64,000 nucleotides of DNA, from NCBI RefSeq assembly GCF_000006565.2, contig NC_031480.1, positions 202,144-266,143 of the forward strand, written 5' to 3'. Shown piece after piece: positions 1 to 12,602 of this stretch. The notes under the pieces were generated by a model. That model was not told the origin of the DNA and made no database searches. It saw nothing but the letters and a program-made list of their open reading frames with translations. A program made the translations under genes and the position numbers. The stretch comes from Toxoplasma gondii ME49. Taxonomy: Eukaryota > Apicomplexa > Conoidasida > Eucoccidiorida > Sarcocystidae. Each line of letters starts with the position of its first letter. Within the stretch, counting starts at the first letter, position 1.

Positions 1-210
1 CCACTTCGCAGGGTAAAAGCCGAGCCTCGAGTGTCTGTTCCCGACTTCTACGGAGACAGATCATCTGGCTTGTTCACAAGTGCCCATCACAAAGGCCCTT
101 CTGCCGCCTAGTAGATCCGCACCCTGGTGAGAAAAGACGCTGTATCAGTTCACGTGATCCTACACCTCATTCTCTACGTACACGCATCTCCCCGGGACTC
201 AATAGAATCA

Positions 211-243
211 AATATATATATAGGTATATATATATATATATAT
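211..243. repeat. TA microsatellite
   Basis: Alternating TA with one interruption (taggta). Similar TA runs follow at about 819-836 and 901-915. Confidence 0.9.
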
Positions 244-1159
244 TGAGAGATAATTATACATCAGGTAGGTACGGAAACGCTAGTACAGAGACGAACATAA
301 TTTGGTTAAGAGGGTCTCATGTGTATCGAAATGTCTTTTTTCGCTTGAGTTTGCACTTGTTCCTTAAGTGTGTGTGTGTGTATAGAGGAAAGATACTGGG
401 CAGTCACCGTGGAAAGAAGAAATTCAGTTCCGCTTCACATGTCTGTCGCGCTTTTAGTTCTGCGTTTCTCGAACCCTCAAGCCAGGACCCGTTGCAAAGG
501 AGCATTCCGGCGAAAGGCCGTTCCTCTGAAGCATGTTTCCTGCCGCTTGGCATTTCCCGGGTCCTACCTCGGCACGCAGCAGCCTCGAGAGAGCCTCGAG
601 GTTTACGAAGCCGAAGCAGTCAACAGGACAAAATGTTACTTGGAAGCCGTGGTCTTCCTAAAAAAACAAACAGCAGCGGCTCGGCACAGAAACTGACTTT
701 GTCCATGCCGTCGCCACTAAAACGCGTGCTTACGGCTACTGTTACCCACAACCTCAGTACAGGTATAGGAAGCCTATACACGCACATAGTCAGAGAGATA
801 CCTACATAAACGTTCGCCATATATATATATATATATTTAGACACACTCCTCATATGTATACATATATCCATGTAATACTAAATATATATCAATGAGCATG
901 TATATATATATATATTACGTAGACAATATGCAAAGGTATATGAATAGATGATTGAACACATCGGCGTTTTCGATCGGGGGTTCGTTGGGCAAATGGAGAC
1001 ACACGTGCACACACAGATGGACAGATATTAGGTACATATGTAATTTTGAACACACTCGCATGCAGCAGCTTATTGTTAGGGTGACATTTGAGAGACGGAA
1101 AGCATGAGTGTTTCCGGGCCTTTTCGTCTCGTTTTATTGTCTGTCGGTGAAAAACGGAC

Positions 1160-2499
1160 CTCCAGAAATTTGCAGATCTCTAGGACTGCTGGGTGTTCGA
1201 TGCGAGTGGTCACGATGTGGCGGTCGAGGCCTTTTCGGCTCTGAGCAGTAGCGCCGCATTTGATTGCCCAGTTGAGGCTCTCTGTAGAGTGGAAGAACAG
1301 AAGAAAGAAGTCCGCAAGGCACTTCGCACACACGCCGACGGCTCCTCGAAACACAAATCAAGGCCACGGCATGCGGGTGAGTACGTCGAAGATAGCGTCT
1401 ACCTGCACCTGCATAGCAGTAAGCATTTTTCACGACTTTGACGATACGCCTTACTATTTGGGGAGCGCCTGCATGTGTGTAGGCTCGAATTTCTGCATGT
1501 GCCTTAACTGTTGAATGCTGACACAAATTCGTGCCAACACTTCGACTACCGGGTTTGCGTTTTACCAGAGTTGATACCTGTTGCGCCTGACGTGAAGAAG
1601 ATGGTCGACGGAGGGACGCCGAGGCAGCCGGCGACGCGTTCGCGCCCCTCCTCGAGCGCCGCCTTGTTGATTCTGCCGCGTTCGTGTGCACTTCCTGGAT
1701 TTCCAAAGAGGCCTGGCAGGACGAGGCGCAGCAAACCGAAAAAAAGCGGACTCGGAAGCACACATGGACGGCAGACAGTGGCTGGTCTCGGGAATGAGGA
1801 ATGAACACCAAGGACACCGAGGCGGGCATAAAGCGCGATCAGGTCGGAACGTGGACCACGCGTCAAGGAAAAGATTCACTAGGCAGGCGCGTACGAACAG
1901 CGGAGCGGAAACCGTTTCAGGGGAAGACGGAGATCTTTCACCTTGTCCGCCAAGCTGGGAGACGAGACGGCGCAACTTTCAGTTTGGAAATACGGATCTG
2001 TGACGCCAAGGTGGTGCTAATGTGTGGAACTACAGCGATCGACGTAAGAACCATTGACTTTGGTTGACGTGGATGTACACCCCAGTGCTTCGCGTGCGCC
2101 GTCAACGCGTGGTTCATTTCGAGTCGATCTCGTGCCGGTCACTGACACACTAAGACACTGGCTTTTTGCGTGGTTTCTTCTCCGTTGCTTTAGCGCTGTC
2201 GCTTCGTTCGCGAGTCCTTGTGTCTGCCTACTTTCAAAGAACGGGGCCATTTCCTGGAAAACACGGGGATCGGTCTTTGTGGAGCTGTTATTGTCGAGGT
2301 AGAGCGGGAAGCCCTCGCGGTTGTGGAGTCTGTCGGCGAATGCGGCGTAGCTTTCCCCGACTTTTTTCTCGAAAGGCGACGCTCCACCTTCATCGCCTCG
2401 CGCTCCTGTCCCCCTCGACTGTCCGCGGTCGCAATGTGCAGTCTTTTCATCATTCCGCGCGTTTCCGTCCGCGCCATCTCGCGCTGCGGTTTCTGCCAT
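1160..2499 (-). CDS. Cysteine desulfurase / selenocysteine lyase-like class V PLP enzyme, 5' part (3' end outside window)
   Basis: Class V aminotransferases of this type take sulfur (or selenium) from cysteine for Fe-S cluster and related synthesis. Three phase-matched exons are visible: 2499-2232, 1712-1578 and 1281-1160. They read the NifS/IscS signature in order: YLDNNSSTKTDPRV, FGNPGSAHERG, IFFTSGATES (PLP-phosphate loop) and TTRIEHPAVL (the His that stacks on PLP). The PLP lysine and catalytic cysteine loop are not in the window; exon 3 ends at a weak donor (gtccgt) and I found no further exon in 1-1159. The start at 2499 was chosen for its near-perfect Toxoplasma context (acaaaaATGGCA); the frame stays open to 2817. 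From 2499 the first ~65 residues are hydrophilic, with no signal or transit peptide visible, which suggests a cytosolic enzyme rather than the mitochondrial or apicoplast one. That localisation is inference. Confidence 0.85.
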
Positions 2500-5400
2500 T
2501 TTTGTGTTTGCGTTTCCCCGTCGGCGCAAAGACCAAAACGCTCCTGCGGCGCGGTTCACTTCCTCGCCCTCGCCGACTTCCCCCAGATTCGCGAAAACAG
2601 TGACTTGCCCGTTCCAAGCATCGCAGAAGCAACAGCTTTCGGAGTGCGCCACGGCGAGGACGGGAAGCTCGACAAATTCGTTTGCCAGAGACACGCCCGG
2701 AGGGTCGGAGACGGGGGCAATTAGAGCGCGGCCACTTGCGGACTGAGTGTTCGCGAGCGGTGGACACAGGCGTCTGCGAGACTCTTCGGCCGTCCGATTC
2801 ACGCACTTTTTTCCCACATAAAAACAGCCTGCACGATTCGGGAAAACTCCAGCGCAAAGGCTCGAGGAAAGTGCCGCAGGGAGACAGCAGTGGGGAGCTC
2901 ACCAGCGCGCTGCAGCTCGCGGGCAGAAAGACACAGACAGCCGCTGGCCAGGACGCTCCCCGGAGGCCCGGCGGGCATACGCGCAGAAGTCTTAAAGGTC
3001 ACAGAGTTCGAAAATTGCGCAGAGTAGGAAACGCGAGTGGCGGTCAAAGACACCAAACAGAGCAGCCGAGTTCGGTCACCGCGACGAAGAAATCTCTCGA
3101 AATCACAAGGGGAAACCCTCACCACCGGGGCCTGACTGGAAACGATGCAGACACACGCGGTGCCGTTGCACAGAGAATCCGCTTTCACGAGCCGTGTCAC
3201 GCGCATTCCGTTCTGACAGAAAATGTCGCATACACGTGCCAGGACAACAGCAGGGTTTCTCTACTTTGAGGTCACACGCACGGCGAGAAGGGAGGTGTGT
3301 TTCAAAGCAAAGGGATGCTTCGCCGGGAAGTCAGCGTCCAACGAATGTAACCGAGTATCCACGTTGATGCACAGATGGACACAGGTAATCCTTGTACGGG
3401 TTGGACCTACGTGCGAAACCACCAACGATCTCCAAGTTTCGCGACAGAAAGACTCCAGGGGAAAACAGATTTCGAACCCTCACACTCACCAGGCATTCGT
3501 CAACCCGCCTCCACACACCCGGACGCCGACTTATCTCTACGTGTTCCAGCTCTTTCCAGCGCTTTGTCTTGCACGTCGTCCCCCGGCAGTGTCGCACACA
3601 CAAACTGGGGAACAGTAAAGAGATGACGCGCCAAGAGTACAGTCTGCAGCATTGTATCAGCGTCTCAGCCCTAAATCCCTGGCCACGGACAAAGGAAAGC
3701 GCCTGTCGGCTCACCTTGCCCTAGGAATTCTCTCGACTGAACCGCTCCAGTGTGCTGCAGAGTATTCCACGAGTTCCTTCCACAAGAGGAAGATCCCCGG
3801 CCTCAGTTTCGCGTGCTTAGTTTTTTCCGACCCTACTGGCCTGTTGGTAACCCCGGGTTGTGCGTTTCCTCGACTCGCTGTTTCGACCGAGCTGAGCTTT
3901 GCGACAAGAGTAGTGGAAAACGCTCGCGCCGCTCCGAACGCCTTTCTATGAAACGCAGGAGCAGGAGGGAGACGGGTCTGTGCCGTTTCCTCGAGTGCCC
4001 GGGGCTGAATACGCCGGCGCAGACGAGTTACCTCAGAGTAAGCAGTTGCGGCTGCATGCGAACCCCGGAGCTAAGCATGTCGCCACCTAACCGCTCAATC
4101 TGAGTTGGAGGGGGATCGGACGAAGAGCTGCGGGCGATCCATCTCAGATCACCTCCCGTCTCGAACTGGTTCCTTCCTAGACTCCGTCGAGGGAGAAACC
4201 ACCTATCTAGATCTGGAAATGACCGCTAGACGTCTTCATCGTTTTGTGAGAAAGGATCAGTCTTCTCCCGTGCGTTTAGGAAAAGCCATATGTCAACTGC
4301 ATTATGCCTCTCACGCCAGAGAAGTCGCGCTATCCATGGCGAAACGCAAATCCATGTCTGTATCGTGGAACACAGATCACGCTTGACGTCGCACACAGCA
4401 AGCCGTAGTCTCTATCAAAAGACGCAGACTGCATTTCCTACCAAGTGACAAAAGTCCTGCTGCATCCTGAAACCCATATCCCTGTCTTTGTCGATGAATT
4501 TACCGGCACCGGCGCAGCTGTGAGAAAGTCCAAGCCGGCCACGGAGCCGCAGTGCTGAATACGTAGAGAGCGGCCTCTGCTCTTCTGACCCACAAGAAGA
4601 AACGCGTAACTCCCGCATTACTCCAGATGATTAACAGTCGTTCGCGGCTGAATCTTGTTACACATCACAGGAGCACCTACTTCAACAGGTGAATCAGTCA
4701 CGACCCTACCCAATTGCGTGTAAATACAGAATTATATGACTCTATGCCCTCTGAAGATAGGGCACTACGTATCCACGTCGTTTCCTTGGTTTGGACGAGG
4801 GAGGACAGAGCGTAGCCTTTCACCTTTTGTCTTTTATTTTATGGGCAGTGTCGGAATCGAACCAATACTTGCGTGCTTGTGAAGCAGAATGGTCTTTTCG
4901 TTTGCCAAATCCCTTTAATTCGTGATACCTTGATGGCAAGCTCGTGTCTAAGCCCTGCTTTATGGTGGAATAGCACTTGCCGGGCCTACTACAGACTGAC
5001 GTATCGATCCACCTGACGGGCTTGTGCGGTCAGAAAGCAGAAAATGCCTCGTTTTGTGCGCGCGAGGAAGCTGCGCACTCGAGAACTTTCTTCAGACTCT
5101 GTAGGTGCCTTGTTGGCTTCTGGACACGACCTGGGCTGAACATGTCGGCGAAACACAGCGCAAAGAGAACCGCGAAGACGCCCGTGGCAGCCCGAAGTCT
5201 TCGCCAGTCAAGTGCAGAAGCCGGAAGGAAAGAAAATGTGACAAGCACTGAAAAAAACGCGGGCTCGTGCTAAAGGAACAGGCAGATGCGCATTTATTGG
5301 CAGGACAACATTGCGAAGCGCGCATGTGTGCTCTGCTCGGTGTCTCATGTCTCGCTGAGGCGATGCCATTCAGGAAAATGGTCCTTGGAAGAATGGGCAG

Positions 5401-6204
5401 AAAAGAAATCGGAACTCAGAGGGTCTCCGCGATCCTTGTGTTCTGCTTTGCGCAACACAGAACGTTTTGACGGGTTGTTCACCGTCGTCCGCGCTTCTGC
5501 AAGTCCTGAAAAGCTGCTCCGCCGCAACGCGAAATCGGGGAAGCAGCGGCGCGCATTTCCGCAGTGTATTGTGTACGCCGGAGAATTGTCAAAGTTCTTC
5601 CCGCAATGGAACTCTTTGTTACGTCTTCGTTCCCCAGTTTTCGGGCTCCTGTTTCGCAACACATGCCCAAGTGGCAGCATTAACCCCATGCGTCAGCTAC
5701 CTTGCCCGTTTTCTCTCTTCCTTTCCACTATGTCAAGACCTCCCTAGGTACTTTGACTCCGCAGATGCACTTTCTCTGTTTCTTCGCGCTTGCAGATCTC
5801 CGTACTCTCTTCACTTGTATTCGTCCGCTCCTCTTTCATCATAAGCCTTGTTTTCTGTCTCTCCACCTCGTCCGTTTTTCCTTCGTACCCGCTCGTCTGC
5901 TCCTTGCCTTAACAGTTCGGTGTGCCCCTCTTCTCGGCTCTTCTGACCGCGGTTCTTCCTCTCTCTCCTCCCTTTCTTCCGATTCTCTTTCTCCCCTACC
6001 GTCTTCTTTTCTTCTCTTTCTCTCGTCTCTCGCCTCGCAGCGCCTCCGCGCCTCCAGCGCCTCCGCGTGCCGCGTGTGCATCTGCTTTCTCTCTCCTTTC
6101 TGTTGTCTCCCCTCCCCATCTTCCTTCTGTCGCGTCTCCTCCCTCCTCGGTCCTTTCCACTTCCTCTCGCCGCCGAGTCTTCTGCGCTTTCCCTCCGCTC
6201 CACG
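2500..6204. other. Intergenic region between divergent desulfurase and RTRAF genes
   Basis: No ORF here resembles a protein family or has credible splice context. The last ~500 bases (about 5690-6204) are strongly pyrimidine-rich on the plus strand, typical of coccidian 5' leaders, and probably hold the RTRAF promoter and 5'UTR. Weak resemblances to a 5S rRNA box (near 4050-4085) and a tRNA T-arm (near 4850-4915) were seen and not accepted. Confidence 0.5.
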
Positions 6205-9200
6205 ATGGCGGATGCAGCTTCTGCTGCATGCAAGCCTCGCTCCGGATGCCTCCCGGTGGCTCTCACCCCCTTCACAGAGAGGAAGCTGAAGGCGCTTGCA
6301 TGCGCAATGCTCGAGGGCGAAAGACAGGCCGACTGGGAGTGGACGCGCGACGTCGTCGTCTGGATGGAAGAAGAAAAAATTCGACTTTACCCGAGGCACA
6401 AACGAGACGCCATGCGCGTCGTCTCCGACAAACACAAGTGGTGGACCCTCATGCTTCAAGTGAGACGAAATGCAAGCCTCTTCGAGAGAGAAAAGCTTCT
6501 CTTTATGACACACACGCCTGTCTGTCTACTTTCGCCTGCGCCTAAATAACGCGGAGAGCGAAAAGAAGGTTGAGTTTTCTCTAGGCCTTGTCCGCATGCG
6601 TCCTCCATCAGAGACTCTTGAAGTCTGGAATCTGAATCGACCCGCGCCTTCACCTTCCATGTGGACTCTGGTGTACAGACTCTGCTGTCTATACACATAT
6701 TTGAACATATACATATGCACATGTATATGTATCCATCTTGCTTCTTGGATACATATATATATATATATATATATATGTATATGAATGTCTATGTATGCAT
6801 CTGTGTATATGACTGTATATACATGAACAGACGTGTACGCGTGTGTATGCGTATCTGTGGTGGGAGCAAACAGTGTAGGGAGTCGTGAGCTGACATGGAG
6901 GCGCTGCTACAGTGCGAAAATGAGAATTTCCAATGTTATCTGGCCTGTGTTTCCGACGTTGCTTGAAACCGCTGTACAATTTCGAGAGAATGGAACGTGG
7001 ACCACTATCTATTTTTATGTTATATATATATATATTTATGTATATATATTTATTTATTTTTGATATATATATATATATGTTATATATGTTTGTGTTGTGT
7101 CTATGCATAGAGATATGTATAGATACTTGTGGTTGTATTATTTGTCAGCCTCTCGAAGGTGGAGAGAGAGGCGAAGGGATCTGCAGAAGAAGTACAAATA
7201 CGTCTCATTTTCTTATGAGTGTCGTTCACAGACCGACGCCAACAGGAACCTCGTCGTACTGGCAGGCCACAGTGGCTGCAGTCTCTGTATGTTGTGTGCA
7301 TGTGCAGATACACAGATATACGTCCATGTTTGTGCGTTTGTGTGTGGAGTTCTTTGTTCTGCATGAAGTATTGCCGCGATCTAGAAGTGCAGTTAGATGG
7401 CGAAGGACCAGCACCTCCATGTACACCCGAGAATCTTGCAGGTTTGCTGGACGTTCTCTCTTCGGTTGCGATCGCCGACATTTACGAAGACGCTCTGGAA
7501 GGTCCGTTGTCAATACTTCATCCGAAGCCTCCAGATGTACTCGAGGTCACATTCAGTGGATCCACAGTTGGGACGGGCAAAGTTCAACAAACGCAGGTTG
7601 AAAGCGAAAACGTTTCCCTGCCGTCTTCTCCCTGCCCCGCGGTTCGTCTGTCGTGAATACTTTCGTGCATCTCTCTATGTTAGCAGATTCGCTGGTGTTC
7701 TTTCTCTCCTTTCTAGTAGACATTTCAGCCGTGCTGGTGTCGGTACGCGACCATTCTTCCAAGCGGACTGTTTTATCTGCGAACTCCCTCAGTCTATCTC
7801 TGCTCTTTCTTCTCGAACGCCGGGAGGAACACGAAGACGAAGCCAACGCGTCTCTCTCTTCTCAGTTTCTTATGGAACTCTGTGGTGTGGGGTTCGAGAG
7901 CAATATCCGAAAACTCACCTCACTGAGGAGCTTCTCGTCAAGAAGGTGCCTGTGCATGCGAAGCTGCGTCTGGCATATGGCTCAGGTGTATGTACACCGG
8001 AACCGCCAGAGCACCTCCCTTCCCTGGAGTGTCTGGAGGGCGCAGCGACGACACCTGCGGAGCATATCTTTCGGAACCTTTTGCTTCTCTGGAGTCTCTT
8101 TGTCTTTTTGTCTTGTTTTCCAGGCTCTGAGCTTCCGATAGACTGTTCATCTCCTCTGAACGCGCTGGAAAAGAAAGCCGCGTCTGTTTCTTCGGTGGAG
8201 AGAAAGCGAAGCGAGCAAACGCATGCAGATGGAATTGCAGAGGACTTGCAGGCGCTTCGGCAGCCACTGAACTCCGTCCTCGCCCGCATGCACCTCCCTC
8301 TTCTCCAAGAAAACGCGGAGAACGGAGAGATCGTCTCTGCCGTCAAGGTGAGATGCCGGCTTGAGGAAATGTGTGCGTGGGCAAGGCCGCTTGCGAAGCA
8401 CAGAGAGAGGACTGAATTTACATTCAGCTGCGAGAGAGAGAGGACAACGTCTGCAGGAATTAAGGAATGCTCCAGTGATGAGATTCAATCGGAGGACAGT
8501 GGGGAATGAGAGAATAGATAAAAGGTAACACCCGACATGAGAGGGAAACGAAAGCAGTGTGCAGAGACTTCTTCAGTTTAGCAGGGCGAGAAAGAAAGAA
8601 ATGTAGGAAAAGAGATCGAGGTGTACATAACCAGATATTTTTAAAGATAGAGATACAGATTCAACGTACACTCGAGAGAGCATGCAGAAACACTGGAGGT
8701 CGAGACAGTGGACGCTGCAGCACTTCTCTGGGGAGGAACCGTCGAGCTACGCTGGGGGGGGGGGATGAGGGAGAGGGAGAGGGCGGCTATGCATGCTTGT
8801 TGGGAGGTAGTTTCTGCTTACTTTCCTTACGAGTCGCAGCATTTCGAGTTCTTCTCTGCTGGGTGTCTTCCTTCTCTGTACCCACCCTTCGGCGGTTGCT
8901 CTGCCTCCCGCCTCGCCGTTCCTCTTGTGTCTGCGTCTCAGGGATTCAGGTTTCTCTCGTCTGTTTCCCGTTTCGCTCGTGTTTCTCCCCTCTCTCTTCT
9001 CTCGTCTCTTCCGCGTTGCTCCGCTCCCGTCCTTTTCTCTCTGTTTCCGTCTCTTCGCATCTTTTCTTTTTCGGCGGCCTTGCTGTCGTTGTGCAGGCCG
9101 TGGCTATGCGCCTGAAGGCGCCCACTGGGTCTGAGCAGGGCGACGAGATCCTGCAGGATATGGCAGTTGCATGCCCTCTCCCTGTTGAGAATTCTGCGTT

Positions 9201-9348
9201 TTTCAAGGCGTTTGTGTGCGGACTCCGGGCGCTGCACGTGGAGAGTCTCCGGGAAACGCAAGCAGAAATAAATCAGCTCATTGAGGCGCTTCAGGCTCTT
9301 ATCGCGGATCCAGTCACTGATAACAGACTTGGCCGCGTAGGTATATAG
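6205..9348 (+). CDS. RTRAF: RTRAF / hCLE (RLL family) homologue
   Basis: In animals RTRAF (C14orf166, hCLE) belongs to the tRNA ligase complex with RTCB, DDX1 and FAM98 and shuttles with RNA polymerase II-linked RNPs. Four exons join in frame: 6205-6459, 7369-7501, 8134-8348 and 9097-9348, giving 284 residues (human 244). The N-terminus has VVWMEEEKIRLYPRHKRD, matching human IVWLEDQKIRHYKIEDRG. The C-terminus has ALHVESLRETQAEINQLIEA and LIADPVTDNRLGRVG, matching the human LHIEELRELQTKINEAIVAV and IIADPKTDHRLGKVG. Donors are gtgaga, gtccgt and gtgaga; all acceptors are AG. The middle (exon 3) is a poorly conserved, longer linker and accounts for the extra length. The start context is acgATGGcg. 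The gene is convergent with RON2. Intron 1 carries long TA microsatellites. Confidence 0.93.
6751..7082. repeat. TA-rich microsatellite cluster in RTRAF intron 1
   Basis: Two TA/TATG blocks (about 6751-6782 and 7020-7082) separated by tatgtatctgtgt-like degenerate repeats. Confidence 0.85.
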
Positions 9349-9610
9349 TCTGCATGCGTTTTGAAAGACGCACGACAGTTTACCCCCTTCTCGCTCTGTC
9401 TTTCCTGCCCTTGTCGTCACTCGTATTCTCTCAGTTCTTCTTCCTTCACATCTTCGTCTTCCTTTCCCTCGACCTCTTCTTCTGCTGCCTCTTCTTCTTT
9501 TTCTTCGTCTCCTTCTTCAACTGTCAGCCATTAAACACACACTTCTGCCCATCAGGATTCACACACAAGGCTCTGGCACACACTACATCCTTGCTCAAAC
9601 CCACATTTAT

Positions 9611-9619
9611 ATATACATT

Positions 9620-9650
<31 letters not shown>
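9611..9650. repeat. TA microsatellite downstream of RTRAF
   Basis: Alternating TA with short interruptions, in the convergent intergenic region. Confidence 0.9.
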
Positions 9651-9651
<1 letters not shown>

Positions 9652-10038
9652 AGTGTCTCTACTCTGTATGTCTGTCTATACGTGCATATGCAGATTATTT
9701 ATGTATATATTTGTGCATAATGGAAGTTCCTGTAACAACGACAACGCTTTCGAGAATCGCGTGAGTCTTTCGACTTTCCAGAAAAGAACGCACCCGTGCT
9801 TCTCTGAGACGCCCACAGAGCGAGCTGAAATATGTACACCGCGTTCCGTTGCGCCGGGAAAAGAAAGGCGATTTTCTCGACACCTGGATTGCTCCCATGA
9901 TTTCGTGTCTTTCTCGGAATCCAGTGCCGCAGTCTCTCCTGTGGCAAAGCTTCTTTCCTATCCAAAACTCCTGCATGCACGTATGCGAAGCTACACCTAC
10001 ACACACCCATCTCCACGTACAAACATATTCAAGAAAAC

Positions 10039-10040
<2 letters not shown>

Positions 10041-10072
<32 letters not shown>
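10041..10072. repeat. TA microsatellite
   Basis: Uninterrupted alternating TA of about 30 bases. Confidence 0.9.
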
Positions 10073-10077
<5 letters not shown>

Positions 10078-10688
10078 GTTGGTCGATGCACCTGCGCTTC
10101 TCTGTTTCTGTCTCCACATAAACAGAAATGGATATTTGCATATGTAGAAGTGCTCTGATCGCGTGTCTGGCGCTTTTAGTGTTTGTGGGCCTTTTCTCAA
10201 GAGCCTTGAAGGGCTACTGTATGTCTAGGAAGCGGAAGAGAATTCTGTTAAACTCTCACCCCCTCTTCGTCACGTTTATCGTGGAGAGACTGAGACCCGC
10301 GAGAGGCCTGCGAGGCATAACAAAAAGCCTTTCTTTCTCTCTTCCTTCTTTAGCACCCTGTTCAGTTGCAAATTTCAAAACCCACAATGGAGGGAGTCCT
10401 TTGGGCCTGAACAACCTGCTTTTTCTAGCTGAAAACTAAATACGGATTCCACCAATTAAAGCTTTTAACTGACATTGTATTTGATTAAGCTCTCCAGCGT
10501 CTCCTTAGTTGATGCAGTGAAAGGCTGTGCTCTGCAGCCTTCTCCAAACGAACATATGGCAAAAAAGAACACGATTCGAAACACCATTCTAGGCACTGAT
10601 CCGTCCAGTCATCCATTACCCTCCATATTCCTACTCCCCACACAACGGCTACGATAGAGACCTGCGTATGCATGTTTTCTCATATCTA

Positions 10689-10691
<3 letters not shown>

Positions 10692-10724
<33 letters not shown>
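10692..10724. repeat. TA microsatellite
   Basis: Uninterrupted alternating TA of about 32 bases. Confidence 0.9.
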
Positions 10725-10727
<3 letters not shown>

Positions 10728-12602
10728 GTGTGCGTGTATTTAATATGTTTTTGTGTACCGTTGTTGACGTAAACGCACACATATATCTATATGTTTACAC
10801 GTCAACGTATGATGTAGAAGCAAAAATACTGTTTTGTGTAGAGAGTCACGTGTGCAGAAATCCAAGTGCCGACACGCGTATCGATGTATCTGTTTTCACG
10901 TCTATATACGTCTGCTTATTTTGTGCTGTTGTGTCGCCGAAAAGGTGGAGGCGGTAAACGAGGGGAGGTTGAAAGTTCAATGCTTCTCGCTCTGAGGCGT
11001 CTGCGCGGATGCTCGAGAGCACGACTGGAGGTTTTCCTTTGATCGAGAGCGAAGAATTTAAAGAGAAGACGATTGTGTGTTGAGAACACCAGCGAGTGGG
11101 GAAGACTGGAGAGTGGAATCGAAGAAGAGACGAGTTAACGTTGAGCTGATGAGACCTACGAAAGGCTGCTTCGTGACGATCTGCGGAATACAAAAGGACT
11201 GCGAATGGTGTGCTGAAAGACCTCTTTCTCATGGAGGGAGTAAAGACAGTTGAAGAAGTCGAATAAAAGACATGTTTAAGAGACGTGAACACACGACAGT
11301 TTCCCCGCAAATGTGTTGAATCTCGACGTCTCACCACACACTCGAAAAGCGACAATTTTTGAAAAAAAAGGCAGATGGCCATACATGCACAAAACACGCG
11401 AAGATTTCTCACACACGCCTCGGGACCCTCTCAGCTTTTTCCTGGGGATCGTTTTCTTCTTTAACACACGTAAAAGTTGCCACTTCCACTTGCGTACGAG
11501 CAATCAAACTCAACAGAACCGGAACCTCGAGCTCGAGATATGGAACCCTTCACGCTCGATGAAAGAGAGAAACTCATTAAAACAGATTTTTCCTCCCAAG
11601 AACAGCCGCAGTCATCGCGCCTGCTTCAGCTGCTCCGGAGTCACACTTCAGAGACACTCATCGATCGAGAGAGGTTTGACAAGCAAGTCTGAGCGCCACC
11701 CTTGCTCCGCACCCAGTCGACGTGAATCAGAACAGTTTCCTGCCCGATAAGCGTTTGTTGTTGCTCTTTTTCGCATAAACAGACGAGCAAGAAGAGCGGC
11801 TTCCTACTCCATAAAAGTTGGTGTTTGCCTTTCTTTTCCACGGAAACTGAGGCGGACGAAACGCGGTTCTCCAAGAATTCTTTTTCAGACCCTCCGCCGC
11901 TCCCCTTTACGGCGAGGTTGGACTCCTCTGGCGACTCTTCATGTTTCCACTTTTTTCCACTAACACTTGGTGAGGAGTTCCCGAAGGAAGATCCGCCGGA
12001 AGTCAACGCTTCTTCACCCTGGACAGAGTCTGACACACGCATTTCAAGAGTTTCGGCTCCCCCGTTCCCTGCTTGGATTCGCAAACGCTCTGGATTTCGA
12101 GTGCACGATCGATCCCTGGATGTTCAAAACAGAGAGAGGCGCGCCCATGCTCACTCTGGAGACGATTCAACTCTTCTCGCCGTCTGTAGCCACTTCGTTC
12201 TGCCGACCTGGTCGCGAGGTCGGAGGCTTACACTTTCAGATCTTTGGAGGCATCCCGAGTTCCACTTGCCCTTCCCAGGAAAAGAAGTCCGTGCGAAGAC
12301 GACCGATGCAGCCGAGCTTCTCTCAACCGGTTTTTTGTGCTGCCCTGCTTTCTATGCTACACAAGAGCGTTTTTCCCCCGGAGTCCCCTGTGACATTTCT
12401 CTCCCTGAAAGAGACTCGAGTTTTTTTGTCTCCCGCGTCCTCCTGGCGCCAACGCGCTCACTGCCTCTTTTTCCTACCGCGCAACCTCGTGTTCTCTTCT
12501 GTTCCTTCTGCAGAGACGAGCGAAAAGCGTCCACTGTCTGTCCTCCTCGTCCAACGCCTTCGTCTTCTTCCTCGTCTGTTTTTCGGACGTTTTCTCCGTC
12601 GT

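Larger units (their letters stand above)
9349..12602. other. Convergent intergenic region (3' ends of RTRAF and RON2)
   Basis: About 3.25 kb between two convergent stop codons. It holds three TA microsatellites (near 9611-9650, 10041-10072, 10692-10724) and no coding sequence I can support. Plus-strand ORFs starting near 11.8-12.0 kb are antisense shadows of RON2. Confidence 0.5.

Noticed and set aside
4050..4110. Resemblance to the 5S rRNA internal control box (gagctaagca...)
   Set aside because: Only about 20 bases look alike; no complete 5S fold or length.
4850..4915. tRNA-like stretch on the minus strand with a T-arm box (ggttcgattcc)
   Set aside because: The acceptor stem does not pair, the D-arm is absent and the anticodon stem has mismatches; at most a degenerate tRNA remnant.
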